DNA of 64,000 nucleotides from Rhizomys pruinosus (lineage: Eukaryota > Chordata > Mammalia > Rodentia > Spalacidae). The notes under the pieces were generated by a model. It saw only the letters and a program-made list of their open reading frames with translations, was not told the DNA's origin and searched no databases. The stretch spans positions 7,950,439 through 8,014,438 of the forward strand of contig VZQC01005680.1 in the NCBI GenBank assembly GCA_009823505.1, given 5' to 3'. Shown in pieces: positions 34,542 through 46,182 of this stretch. Every line of letters begins with the position of its first letter. Positions within the stretch are counted from its first letter, which is position 1. The translations under genes and the position numbers were made by a program.

Positions 34542-34818
34542 GGGGCTGGAAGAGATGGCCCCTAACGGTTAAGAGCGCCGACTGCTCTTACAGAGGAGCC
34601 GGTTCGCATCCCCAGCACCCAACATGGCGGACCGGAACCATGCAGAAACTCCAATTCCAGGAGAACTCCAGCTCCAGGGGAATCCGAGACCCTCTCTCTG
34701 ACCTCCGCCGGAATTGCACGACATGGGTTTGGCACAAAACTTGCATGCAAGACAGTACATCATATACATTGTTTTTTTTTTTTTTACAGAAATAAATATA
34801 AAATAATAAAAAAAGAAA
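34542..34818 (+). mobile_element. B2: B2 SINE in the L1 A-tail
   Basis: gggctggaagagatggcccctaacgg head, CpG-rich centre and an A/T tail containing an unusual T-run at about 34770-34782. Several single-base insertions relative to sister copies. It lies inside the TSD of the L1 insertion. Confidence 0.88.
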
Positions 34819-34831
34819 AAGAAGTTACTCT

Positions 34832-35155
34832 GGTTACTTAATTTTCTATTTGGTTTTCAATAGACAAATTGGGACGTTCATTTCCGACGCAAAGTTCATT
34901 AACAATTAAGCAACAGGGCTGTTGGACAGTTTTCTGTATTTGGCAACTACTCTTCAATGCTTGGCACTTTAGACAAGTGACTATTGCCAGTTGTTTGGAA
35001 TATTTGTATTCTGGGCCTGTAACCTGTGGTCAGTGGGTATGAACCCACTCATGTGGGCTCATACAGTGTCCTTCTTGTCTTGCTTTACACATTCCTACCT
35101 TTGGGATTTAATTAGAAGCTACCGGCATCTTACTGTTCTATATGCTCTAGAAATA
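34832..35155. other. No gene; displaced 5' flank of alpha-defensin pseudogene
   Basis: Following the right TSD, this is the original upstream flank of the pseudogene pushed away by the L1/B2 insertion. I see no clear similarity to the 61.5 kb or 43.6 kb defensin flanks. Confidence 0.45.
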
Positions 35156-35156
35156 G

Positions 35157-35400
35157 GCTGGAGGGATGGCCTAGCGGTTAAGAGCGACGACCGCTCTTGC
35201 AGAGGACCCGGGTTCGATCCCCAGCACCCACATGGCGGCTGAGAACCGTCTGTGACTCCGGTTCCAGGAGAACTCCAGTTCCAGGGGAATCCGAGACCGT
35301 CTTCTGACCTCTGCGGCATCGCACGACACGGGTGCGCAGACCTGCATGCAGACAATACATTCATACACATAAAAATAAATAAATAAATAAAAATTAAAAA
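35157..35400 (+). mobile_element. B2: B2 SINE
   Basis: Near-consensus copy of the CpG-rich subfamily: ggctggagggatggcctagcgg head, ggttcgatcccc B box, (AATA)n tail. Many intact CpG sites suggest recent insertion. Confidence 0.93.
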
Positions 35401-36344
35401 AAAATAGTTGACATAAAGCTTATAACCAAATATTATAAATCACAATTCACACGCAAGACTGCTATTTAGTAAACACATTGATTATTCAAGGAACTAATGA
35501 CTAAGATGTCTATAAATGTTTTAGCACAGTGGTCAATAGTATAAAACAATAATAGCAATGAGTGACCACCCAAAGGTTCAAAGATAACGAAGAAGGATTG
35601 CAAGAAGAAACAAGTTCTCCAGGCTGTGACCCTTACTGCATATCCTGTGGCTCAGCAGGGTCTAAATATCTGTGAGGAGGGAAGAAGAAGAGATATATGT
35701 GAACAAGAAGGTCAAGTGCAGGATCAGTGGTAGTGGGCACTGGAGAACATGTTCTTCAGCTAAACTGTTGGTGCATTTGATGGCACCTGCAAGAAGAGAG
35801 AAGGAAGAGGAAGAAACTGCAAAGAACAGTCTACTTTCTCCAGAGTTGCTTTAATGTCTCTTTGATCCAGAAGCTCCATTCAGAGCCCTTTCCAATCTAC
35901 TTGGTGAGTATCTGTATGCACCATCGATATATAAGAATGATACGAATCCTGAGAACCCTCACACATAGGCTGATACTTTGAGAGGGTAACAGCAGGCATG
36001 AAAGACAAAGCTAAGCAGTCCAGCACAGGCAAAATTAACACAACTGAAGGGAAACTCAGCTCCATAGTGAGCTCAAAGCCAGCCTGCACGATATGGAGCC
36101 CTGCTTCAAAAAGCCTAAAATAAAAACTCAGTCCAGTCCTAAAGGAGAGAAATTGCTAAGGTATATAAATGTAATGACCTGTCATGAAATCTATATGAAG
36201 TAGTCAGTCAGTAAAGATCAGTTCAGCATCTGTAACTGTCAGGGTCAAGGTCTGGGCTCAGAACAAAAACATTACCCAAAACTTACACTAGTTGTGTGAA
36301 ATCTGAAATAATTAATGAGAGGTTTTTAGAGTATTCAAGATCAG
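35401..36344. other. No gene; small B1-like piece
   Basis: Unclassified. About 36055-36115 resembles a decayed B1 3' end (gtgagctcaaagccagcctg ... cctgcttcaaaaagcc). Confidence 0.45.
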
Positions 36345-36355
36345 TTGTTTAATGT

Positions 36356-36602
36356 TCTGTGCTTATGTGTGTATGTGTGTACATATTCCTATCTGTGCAG
36401 GGGTACACATGGGGACTACAAGTATGCCTGCTTGTGGAGGTCAGAGGAGAATCTCAGGTGTCATCCTCAGGGGCACCATCCACCTTCTTTGAGACAGAGT
36501 TTCTCATTGGCCTGGCACTCACACACCTGTCAGGCTGGTCAGCTCACTTAGGTATCTTCTTGTCTTCTCCTCCCCAGCTCCCAAGAGTCAAGGACATGCC
36601 AT
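36356..36602. repeat. Old unclassified repeat
   Basis: gtggaggtcagaggagaatctcagg and gagacagagtttctcattggcctgg resemble an old rodent repeat. It continues after the B2 at 36.87 kb (atttttatgtgcacacagg). Confidence 0.4.
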
Positions 36603-36617
36603 CGCCACAGCATTTTT

Positions 36618-36859
36618 TTTTTAATTTTTTATTTATTTCTGTATGTGTATGAGTGTACTGTCTGCATGTAGGTCTGTGCACCCGTGTCGTGCAATGCCGC
36701 GGAGGTCAGAAGAGGGTCTTGGATTCCCCTGGAACTGGAGTTCTCCTGGAATTGGAGTTACAGACGGTTCTTAGCTGCCATGTGGGTGCTGGGGATCGAA
36801 CCCGGGTCCTCTGCAAGAGCAGTCGATGCTCTTAACCGCTAGGCTATCTCTCCAGCCCC
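36618..36859 (-). mobile_element. B2: B2 SINE
   Basis: Inverted CpG-rich B2 with a perfect 15-bp TSD (cgccacagcattttt) at 36603-36617 and 36860-36874. Confidence 0.95.
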
Positions 36860-37047
36860 CGCCACAGCATTTTTATGTGCACACAGGAATCTTGTGCTTT
36901 CAAGCCAGACACTACCAACTGGGCTATTGCTATCTCCTCAATTCTTCATTAGTTTCTAGTGACCTGCATTATACAAGTAATTGGGTTCTCTCATGTTCGT
37001 TTTCTACTTGTAAGAAAAGCTTATTGAGACAGGTGCAGCAATGATGC

Positions 37048-37380
37048 CTTAATTCTGTCACATATGTTAAGGGCTATTGAATCAAGTTTGTGTGCCCAGA
37101 TGTCCCTCCGTGCAAGCTCCTTCACTGGAATCTAGTCAGTCAGCCTAGAGTCACTCCCTTAAAGAAGATCCACTCTCCCTCATCCAGCAGAAATCAACAA
37201 TAGTTCCTTGGCTAAGGTTGGGGCGTTCTCCCCATTTCCCCAGTTCTATGCTTGGTTTTTGTCTGATTGAGTTTGCTGGGAGGAGTGTGTAAGGGGGGCG
37301 GTGTGGGTCTATGTATGATCAAGATGCAGTGTATGAAATTCAAAAAGTTCAATAAAACATGCATTGAGGAAAAATAACAC
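37048..37380 (+). mobile_element. L1 3' UTR fragment
   Basis: ttgtgtgcccagatgtccctc ... gatcaagatgcagtgtatga ... aataaaacatgcattgagga, an L1 3'-terminal layout also seen at 44.2-44.35 kb. Confidence 0.65.
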
Positions 37381-37571
37381 AAAATTGGAATGACTCTGAA
37401 CACAGTTTAGGAAACATAAAGAGGGTTAATATAAAATATAACATCAGTGTCAGTTAGAGATATCTGCCTGACCTTCCCTGGCATGGATCTCAATCTTAAA
37501 CCTTCATGGAATATACACAGAGAGATGCTGATTCTCCTGTTTGTCAGACTGATAGGCTCATTCTGATTTCT

Positions 37572-37820
37572 TTTTTTTCTTTTAATTTTTTTTTTAATTT
37601 CTGTACGTGTATGAATGTATTGTGTGCATGCAAGTCTGTGCACCCGTGACGTGCAATGCCGCGGAGGTCAGAAGAGGGCGTCGGACTCCCCTGGAACTGG
37701 AGTTCTCCTGGAATTGGAGTTTCAGACGGCTCTCGGCCGCCATGTGGGTGCTGGGGATCGAACCCGGGTCCTCTGCAAGAGTGGTCGGCGCTTTTAACCG
37801 CTAGTCCATCGCTCCAGCCC
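37572..37820 (-). mobile_element. B2: B2 SINE
   Basis: Inverted CpG-rich B2 with a perfect 15-bp TSD (ctcattctgatttct) at 37557-37571 and 37821-37835. Confidence 0.96.
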
Positions 37821-37835
37821 CTCATTCTGATTTCT

Positions 37836-38699
37836 ATAGGATATGTGTAGGGGTTTTTAACCAAAGACAGCTACAGTGAGATTGTGGATCTCTGTTCTCT
37901 TCTAATGCAGACACTCACCTATCTGAGAGTCAGAATAGAGCTCACATGGAGACAGAAGGCCACCCTCCGGGGCCTTGTCACCCCAATGTTGGTCACATCC
38001 ATGTCCGAAACTATCAGTTGCTTTGTCAAAATCCTGAAAATCCTACTTAAAACATTGTCATTTTTTTGCATGCTATATTTATCTTTCTTTTATTTTTGTA
38101 ATATATAAGAGAATGTTAGTATTGATGATATCTCATTCCTTCTTGTATCTGAAAACTTCTGTTTGGGAATTCTGGTCTTCAGCTTGAATGTGTGTTTAAG
38201 GATTTTAATTGATGAATGCCTGCTGGCGATAAACTAATTAAAAAAATACTTAGCCTACCTCAGTAGACAGCCCCACAGGTGTGTATTTTTAAGTAGTTGT
38301 TATTCTGTATATGAGGTTATTCTGTATATGTATGTGCATGTGTGTGTGTGTATGTGAGTGTGTGCATGTGCATGTGCGTGAGTGTGTGTGTGTGTGTGTG
38401 TGTTTCATGGATTTAATTGAGGGCCATGTGCATGATAGACAAATGCTCTACCACAGAGTTACAATACCAGCAACATATGCAGTGTAACTTTATAGTGAAG
38501 CTTGTATTATTGCAGTTAACAAGTCAATTGCTCCTTTGAAAGCAAACACTTTACTAGCCCTGTAAATATTTCTAAAATTTTCAGTATCTTTTAAGTAATG
38601 TGATTTAGAGCTTTGTTATTATTTTCAATAAGGTTTAAAACAGAAATTTAAAAGGTGTTGCTTGTTTGAAAGATAAAGTAAAAGCCTCAGAAAGCAAAG
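37836..38699. other. No gene; (TG)n and ID-like remnant
   Basis: A (TG)n-rich stretch at about 38333-38403. Positions about 38405-38475 look like a decayed inverted ID-type SINE head (gccatgtgcatgatagacaa, ctctaccacagagttacaa). Nothing else supported. Confidence 0.5.
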
Positions 38700-39269
38700 A
38701 AGTTATGCATTGAGTAATATCAAACGTGGGTGGGAGACACAGCTCAGTGAGTAAAGTCATTGCTGAAGAAACATGCTGACCTTGGCTCAGACCCCCATAC
38801 CCTTGTGAAAGCTCGGAGCTGGGATCGTGCGTGGCTTGATCTTGTGCAGGTCCTCTGCATGCAGTCACAGCTGCGGTCAGTTCACGCTGCACCTGTGCTG
38901 TTGTGTCCAGAAAAAGGAGATGTTGCTGTAGTGACCCACGGCCACTATTCTTTGCTGTAGTGACCCACGGCCTCTATTCTTTGCAATCTTTCTGCCCCAT
39001 CTGCCTCTGAGCCTTGGGAGAAGGGGTATGATCTAGGCATCGCATTTAGTGTTGAGCAATCTGCATGCAGTCTCTTACTCTCTGTCCCTGACCAGTTGTG
39101 GGTCTCTGTGTCAGTTGCTGTCTACTGCAAAAAGACCTTCTCTGATGCAGGTTGAGAGATGCACTTACCTATGGGCGTAGCAGTAAATCTTCAGGAGGAG
39201 AGGTGTCAGGAAATTCAGCTCCTAGTTGCTGGCAAGAGATGGCTGGAGAGCGAGAGCCAGAGAGAGAGC
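38700..39269. repeat. Old SINE-like and unclassified repeat sequence
   Basis: Begins like a tRNA-type SINE head (agacacagctcagtgagtaaag). A 28-bp unit (tgctgtagtgacccacggcc, a or t, ctattctt) is directly repeated at about 38923-38983. Family not recognised. Confidence 0.4.
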
Positions 39270-39505
39270 CAGAGAGAGAGGAGATGCTGAGATGAGGCTC
39301 CTGAGATGCTACCTGTTTCCACTAGATGGCTCTGTACCCATACAAATACAGACTCAGGGGACTCCTTAGGTTAAAACAGAGAACATAGACACTTGGAAGG
39401 GATTAGCGCAGTAGGATTAGGGGAGTACGTGAAAGGGAGGGAAAGGGGGTGGACTTAATCAAAACACACGTATGCATGTATGAAACTCTCAATAAAAAAA
39501 AAATC
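39270..39505 (+). mobile_element. L1 3' end
   Basis: gtggacttaatcaaaacaca ... tatgaaactctcaataaaaaaaaaa, a typical rodent L1 terminal block with A-tail. Confidence 0.6.
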
Positions 39506-39781
39506 TAGGTGCAACAGGGCACATTTGTAGCCCCAGCACTAGGGTGTGGCCTAAACAAGCAAATCCTGCAGGCTCACTGGCTAGCCAGTGGTAAGCACAG
39601 AGGCCAAAAGTTGACTTCAGATGTCTTCCTTTATAGCTTTCCCACTTGTATTTTCAGCCTGACGTTATCCAAATGGCCAGCCAGACTGGCCGGCCGGCTA
39701 GTGCAGTCTCCAGGCTCCTTTTGTCTTTAGCTCCTCAGGTGCCGGGACACAGGCAATGTTTCCATGTGTACACAACACTAT

Positions 39782-40215
39782 GCTTTTGTTTGTTTGTTTT
39801 TTTCAGTAAGATTTTAATTATTATTTTATTGAAGTTTCATGCATTGAGAACATTTATCAATCCAATTTAGATTCATTCCCCCTTCCACACTCCCACCTGA
39901 GCTCAGGCATTCTGCCATACAGGTCTTGCATGTTTTTCTCAGTATGCAAATTTTAGAGTAATATAAAATTAAAGGGAAAAATGTGAATTCCTAAACACAT
40001 TTTGGAATTATCTTATGGTTTATTTTCAGATGTCATAATTTTGATGTATGTGTGACATATATATGTATATTTATGCATATTTTAAAGCAATAAAAATTGG
40101 AGGGAACAAAAAAAGTTGTTCATTGGCTGGGTTAAAGAACTGACTGAAACAGTAAACCTCTACCCAAAACGGTAAACCTCTGTAAAGAAAAACTTTAAAA
40201 AGACTGACACTCTGC
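39782..40215 (-). mobile_element. L1 3' end with internal inversion (twin priming)
   Basis: 39805-39945 is the last ~140 bp of an L1 3' UTR in minus orientation with poly(T) at its left edge. 39956-40215 is the adjoining upstream part of the same 3' UTR, but in plus orientation. The uninterrupted minus copy at 42101-42420 shows the normal order. An inversion with the 3' end retained is the known product of twin-primed reverse transcription. Confidence 0.75.
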
Positions 40216-40237
40216 TTTTTAAAAATAAATCAGAATA

Positions 40238-40955
<718 letters not shown>

Positions 40956-41551
40956 TAAATGTGAGTGCTGGAACTGCAAGTCAGGTCCCCATGCTTGCAC
41001 AAGAGCTTTACCCACTATCCATCTTCCCAACCCTCTACTGATGTTTATTTCATTAGTGTGGGATGAAGGCAGCCTGTGGGATTTTATACACATGTTTATC
41101 AGAAAATTACTGGAAGTCAGGGAACACTCTCAAGGTATTAAAAATGCTCACTGTATACAAATTAGCTTATATTTATTGATAACTGAGATATTTTCATTTT
41201 ACCATAACCCAATGAAGTCACTGCTTTTATCAACCCATAGTTTGTTGGTTTGCAAAGGAACTTTAGAAGTCAATTTTTATCTGAAAGTCACTAAAGATTA
41301 AGCAACAGGAATGTGGTTAACACTGAAACAGTCAGCAAACACTGCATAGTCTTCTCTCTTACTTGCTCTGTAGTCTAGATTGCTTACTTTCTCTTGTGTT
41401 CAGAGACCAGAACCTGACAGCTGCTGAAGATCTCACATGGATTTTTTTTTGGACTCTTCTCAGTGCCTGCCTCTCCAAATTTCCTCCTTTGGAATTTGAC
41501 ATGAAACCACTGGAATTTGTTTTATATACTATATAAATAACTAAAACTTAC
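40956..41551. other. No gene recognised
   Basis: Unclassified sequence downstream of the retrocopy. Confidence 0.5.
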
Positions 41552-41766
41552 TGGGGCTGGAGAGATGGCTCAGTGGTTAAGAAAATTCCTTGCTCTTCCA
41601 GAGAACCCAGGTTCTGTTCCCATCATCTGCATGGTGTCTGGTAACTGTCTTGAACTTCAGTTCCAAGGCATCTGAAGCCTCTTCTGGCTCCATGAGTACT
41701 GCATGTACATGGTAAATTTACATGCAGGCAGAACACACATACCCATAAAAATGTATTTAAAAAGTT
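41552..41766 (+). mobile_element. B2: B2 SINE, older subfamily
   Basis: ggggctggagagatggctcagtgg head with the older centre (ccaaggcatctgaagcctct ... catgagtactgcatgtacat). It lacks the CpG-rich block of the younger copies. Confidence 0.88.
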
Positions 41767-42100
41767 ATTGCCATATATCATCACCAACAATCCTAATAGC
41801 TGATGAAATCTGAGTAATAAATTGTTCCTCCTAAGAAATGTTTGCTGGTCCACGCACCAGCCTGTGGTACATACAACACAGCAACAGCAAGTTTCAGGCC
41901 ACAGATGCATGGGTTACAAAGAACTGTAAGAGAAACCAAATCATAACGTCTGTGACCCATCTTGTTCAGGACTGCTGTGATGCAACAGGATCTGAGTGTC
42001 TGTGGAGAGGGAAGAAAACTTCAGTTCCATTGGAAATCAGCATTAAAATAGACATTGGTTTTTATTGGTCAGATTGGAAACTATGAGCAAAACAGATTTT
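41767..42100. other. No gene recognised
   Basis: Unclassified sequence between two retroelements. Confidence 0.5.
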
Positions 42101-42425
42101 TAAAATATTTTTATTGAAGTCCTGCACCTTTCATACAACATTTCTCAATCCAATTTAGACTCATTCCCCTTTCCATGTCCCTCACCCCACTTGAGTTCAT
42201 GCATCCTGCTGTACTTGTCTTGCATCTTTTTCTCAGTCTTTTTAAAAGTTTTTCTATGTAGAGATCTATTGTTTTGGGCAGAAGTTAACTATTTCAGTCA
42301 GTTCTTTGACCCATTCCTTTTGTTGTTGTTGTTCCCTCCAATTTGTACTGCTCCAAAATATGCCTATATATTCATCACACCTAAACCAAAATTATGATGT
42401 CTGAAACTAAATTGTATGGTGAAAA
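42101..42425 (-). mobile_element. L1 3' UTR fragment
   Basis: Minus-strand L1 3' UTR (tatttttattgaagtcctgc ... ctcagtctttttaaaagttt ... aaaattatgatgtctgaaac). It gives the reference order for the inverted copy at 39.8 kb. Confidence 0.75.
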
Positions 42426-42434
42426 AAATCTTAA

Positions 42435-42640
42435 AAATTTTTTTTATTAATTTTATTTATTTCTGTATGTGTATGAATGTACTGTCTGCATGCAAGTTTG
42501 TACACCTATGTCGTGCAATGTTGCGGAGGTCAGAAGAGGGTGTCGGATTCCCCTGGAACTGGAGTTCTCCTGGAATTGGAGTTTCAGATGGTTCTCGGCT
42601 GCCATGTGGGTGCTGGGGATCTAACGTGGGTCCTTTAATA
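42435..42640 (-). mobile_element. B2: B2 SINE lacking its head
   Basis: Inverted B2 whose tRNA-like head is cut off: it stops after ctggggatctaacgtgggtcctt, so the A box is lost and the B box is damaged. Confidence 0.85.
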
Positions 42641-42957
42641 CACATTAGCAGACAGTTTTTAAGCCTAAGAGACCAAGAAACACAGCAAAATAAAGATAGG
42701 TTTATAAAGTCAGAACAAATCCCTCTGTGGGCACACACCACAGTATCGGTGAAGTGACCAAAACTGTAGCCTCTAGGAGGGAGAAATCTTGCTTAAACAT
42801 GCTCTGTCATACTTGTCAAGCAATCACCTCATGCAAGGTGAAGATGTTGTTACATCTGCCCCTGCTCCCATGGTGTAGGAAGGCATATGCTGAAAAACAC
42901 AAAATAGGAGAATGAAAAGTTAAAATATATGCAATTATTTAAAAGTGTGCCTTTCTT
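42641..42957. other. No gene recognised
   Basis: Unclassified sequence. Confidence 0.5.
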
Positions 42958-43107
42958 GGCCAGGAGTAGTGGTGCATACCTTTAATCCTAGCACTTGGGA
43001 GGCAGAGGCAGGTGGATCTCTGTGAGTTCAGGCCAGCCTGGTCTATAGGGTGAGTTCCAGGCCAGCTGGGGTTACAGGGAGACCCTGTCTCAAAAAGACA
43101 CCCTGGC
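42958..43107 (+). mobile_element. B1: B1 SINE
   Basis: ggccaggagtagtggtgcat ... gggttacagggagaccctgtctcaaaaag; full-length B1 with a short A-tail. Confidence 0.9.
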
Positions 43108-43259
43108 CAAAGAAGAGTGTGCCCTTCTTGATTTCTCCCATGACCCACTTTCCATTCACTGGTGTGTTGTTCAACATGTTTACCATGAGTTTGTGTACTT
43201 TCCCCCACTTTTACTGTTCTTCATGTCTAGCTTTATTCCTTTGTGGTCAGATAGAATAG
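43108..43259. other. L1-like or unclassified sequence
   Basis: Short stretch with ttctcatgtctagctttattc-like L1 wording but no clear assignment. Confidence 0.35.
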
Positions 43260-43628
43260 TCATGAGAGAAAAAAATCTCCAAGAAGATATTACAATTCAA
43301 AACATATATGTACCACACATAGGGGCATCCAATTACATAAAAGAAACTCAAAGTTCTAAATTCTCACATTGATTTCAACACAGGGACAGGGTAACTTCAG
43401 TACACGAAGTTACCAACAGGTCAACCAGACACAAACTAGAGACACCCAGGAGACAAAAACAACACTGTCATCAAGTGGACCTTCCTGGTATCTATAGAAC
43501 ATTCTACCCGAATACCAAAGAATACACTTTCTTCTCAGTACCCCATGGAACTTTCTCCAAAATTGACCACATAATAGGTCACCAAGCAAGTCTCTACAAA
43601 TATATGAAAATTGAAATGTCATCATGAT
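43260..43628 (+). mobile_element. L1 ORF2 internal fragment
   Basis: accacacataggggcatcca, ggaccttcctggtatctata and ttgaccacataataggtcac are characteristic of the L1 ORF2 region before the reverse-transcriptase core. Frames are broken. Its right edge abuts the orphan defensin flank. Confidence 0.82.
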
Positions 43629-44045
43629 GTTCCTCTGTGTTCAGTGACCACCCTCTTCATCAGCTGATAATGATGAAGGGAGCCCTGTTTCCCATCTGCT
43701 TGGATATTTACCTCTCGGTATTCAAGAAGGAAAAGGTGGAACAAAGGCCTTCTGTTTTCTGAAGCTGGGGTGTGCTGCCTTAGAAAACTGTGGTTCCCGT
43801 AGACCTGAACCCCGGTGAGTCAGAGCTGATTGTTTGTGGGATGCAGAGACTTTAGCACCCTTGCCAATGGGCATTATGTAAGTTTCTTCCTTTGGGGCCA
43901 TCTGGAGTAGACAAGCTGGTTTCATCCTGCTTCTGGTGACACGAGGCACAGAGCTGGTCAGAGTGGAGCCAGAGCAGGCTGTTCTCAAGAAGCCAGTGCG
44001 ATCTGACCAGCTCTCGAGTGTACCCCATATTCCTCTTTCCACTTT
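43622..44045 (-). pseudogene. Orphan alpha-defensin 5' flank (inverted)
   Basis: The reverse complement aligns with the DNA immediately upstream of the live alpha-defensin (61535-61990). Shared blocks include cagatc(g/a)cactggcttctt, gaacagc(c/t)tgctctggctc, cactggggttcaggtct-like sequence, ggtaaatat(c/t)caagcagatg followed by ggaaacag, ccttcatcattatca and cagaggaacatcatg. Overall about 70 % by eye with indels. Homology stops about 100 bp before where the TATA box should be, and L1 ORF2 sequence takes over. No defensin exon is found nearby. The 123-codon minus frame here is flank, not a gene. Confidence 0.75.
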
Positions 44046-44179
44046 GACATATGTCAAATAAACTGTGGTGCTGTAGCTCATACCAGGGAGCAAGGGTTTC
44101 TTTCTAATTTGACAAAATGTTTATTCATGCACAAGGAACAATGCAGTCATGTTCCAGTAGATTGATTCTCACCAAGAGA

Positions 44180-44352
44180 CATCTGGGGACACAAACTTGA
44201 CACGATAGGCCTTAACGTTCATTACAGAATGTGTAAAATCTTGGGGCAGGGGAGGCTGTGAGGGTGCCAATGGGGAAGGGTCTAAACATGATCAAGATGT
44301 ATTGTATGAAATGCACAAACATTCAACAAAAGTATATACTGAGGAAAAAAGG
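44180..44352 (+). mobile_element. L1 3' UTR fragment
   Basis: gggcaggggaggctgtgagg ... catgatcaagatgtattgta ... attcaacaaaagtatatact; same family as 37.05-37.38 kb. Confidence 0.6.
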
Positions 44353-44569
44353 TAGAAAGAATCATGATTCCCCATCTTGATCTCAAGAAAGCCTTCTATT
44401 CCAGGAAAGCACTGTCATTCACAGATTTACACATATTTTCAACACGACATGCGTATGTATGTGTGACTCTATAATAAAATTATGACATTCCATTGTTTGC
44501 ATCTTTATGTCATAGTTATATCTCAAAATGCATTGTTGAATGAGTTTTTTGTTTGTTTGTTTGTATTTT

Positions 44570-44725
44570 GTTGTTTTTTGTTGATTGCTTTTGTCAGGGT
44601 CTTTTTAGCCACAGCCCACCTGGAAGTCATGAGGTGAACCATGCTGGCCTTGAGCTCACAGAGATCCACCTGCCTCTGCCTGCCTAAGGCTGGGATTAAA
44701 GGCACATTCCACAATGCCTGGCCTT
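44570..44725 (-). mobile_element. B1: B1 SINE, old
   Basis: Inverted, diverged B1 (cagggtctttttagccacag ... gggattaaaggcacattccacaatgcctggcc). Confidence 0.82.
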
Positions 44726-45536
44726 GTACAGTTCAATTGTTAAAGGTTATTTATGCACAGCTATGTATAATAGCCAACAAAGTAGCATTTATTAGCATTT
44801 TACATATATGTAAACAAATATACATATCATATATTTGTATACATAATACATGCATCTCATCTTTCCCATAAAGGAGAAGATCTTTTCAATGTATCTCTAG
44901 AATTTCTGGGTCATAAAGCACATCTTATGTTTAGGAGATAGTACTAGCTTCCTGGTCTTCACTGAGTTGGTCTAAATAGTACTTAGCAAAATATATATCC
45001 TTAATAACCCACCATGCTCATTTGATTGTTTAACATTACATATTTTCCATTCCCTTTCTTACTGCCTGAGCTCAAGTCAATGCTGGCAACTGAAAATGCT
45101 TGAAGACCCAGAGTCTCTGGCACAAGACAGGATACAATGAACAGAGATCTGACCAGTAAAACCTAAGTAGGGTGTCCCTTTGAAATAGAAAATACATTTT
45201 TATTTGCATCATAGTTCTTACTATTTTATGTTTTCCTCTTTGTTTCCTCACAGGTCATGGTAATCTTGCACATACTTCAGCCATCTTACCTGAGGGAAGA
45301 CATTTGCTTAATGTGGACACCAAAGGGGTTAGAGGTCAGATTCTTTGATTCGTGAGGCCACCTGTGGCCACTTACCCAAATCTGGGTTTGTGACACAGGA
45401 ATAAAGAGAGTTACTTTGTGAATCTACTGTCTGCTGAGTGGTCTGATCTTTATGGCTGAAAGTAGATTAATATCTGTACTGTGAAGCTTTTCTCACTTTT
45501 CCCAATTCCAATGTGATAGTTAAAAATGCTATTCAA
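44726..45536. other. No gene recognised
   Basis: Unclassified; an AATAAAGAGAG at about 45400 follows a ttcctcacag acceptor-like site at 45255, but no coding exon could be identified. Confidence 0.4.
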
Positions 45537-45655
45537 CAGCACTTGGGAGGCGGAAGCAGGTGGATTTCTGTGAATTCAAGGCCAGCCTGGTCTACAGAGC
45601 AAACTCCGGGTCAGCTGGGACTAAAGGGAGACCCTGTCTCAAAAATACAAAAAAA
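45537..45655 (+). mobile_element. B1: B1 SINE, 5'-truncated
   Basis: Starts within the B1 body (cagcacttgggaggcggaag) and ends gaccctgtctcaaaaata. Confidence 0.88.
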
Positions 45656-45962
45656 TGCTACTCAAGTGTAGTGTTGCTTTGAATTTTTCTCATGAGTTGA
45701 ATGCCAAAGTTCACATGCCTAAGTAGTATATGCATTTTGATTTGGTAATGTTCCTTGGAAGGGTTGGTAAATCCACCTACTTTTATTGATTTTTAGCTGC
45801 TTTTCATAGATTCAGGAAATTTTCTTTGTACCAAGTTATACATCTTTTTAAAAGCAAATCATGTTTTTTTTTCTTATTTGGTTTGATGTGCAAAACAACC
45901 TAATTTAAATTTATTTACTAATTTCTGAACTTTCTTTCAAATTAAGTTTCTAAAATCCAAAC
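45656..45962. other. No gene recognised
   Basis: AT-rich unclassified sequence between two B1 copies. Confidence 0.5.
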
Positions 45963-46135
45963 TTGGCTGGGTCTGGTATTGCATGCCTTTAGCCCTGGCA
46001 TTCAGGAGGCAGAGGCAGTAGATCTCTGTGAGATCATGCCCAAGCTGGACTACATAGTGAGTTTCAGCCCAGATGTGGCTACGGGAAGACTTGTTTCAAA
46101 AACACCAAATAAATAAATAAATAAATAAATAAGCC
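45963..46135 (+). mobile_element. B1: B1 SINE, old
   Basis: tggctgggtctggtattgca ... gaagacttgtttcaaaaaca followed by an (AAAT)n tail. Confidence 0.85.
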
Positions 46136-46182
46136 AAACTTGCATGTTTCAGTGTTTTTTTTTTTTTTTTTTTTTTTTTTTT

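Noticed and set aside
38333..38403. Possible CRISPR-like or other regular array
   Set aside because: Plain (TG)n-rich microsatellite; the only regular array is the 38-bp minisatellite, which has no spacers. CRISPR is not expected in a mammal.
43722..44093. 123-codon minus ORF with protein-like composition
   Set aside because: The DNA aligns with non-coding 5' flank of the live alpha-defensin, where the frame is not kept.
45255..45420. Possible terminal exon (ttcctcacag acceptor followed by AATAAAGAG)
   Set aside because: No open frame with recognisable protein and no upstream partner exon; likely chance signals.
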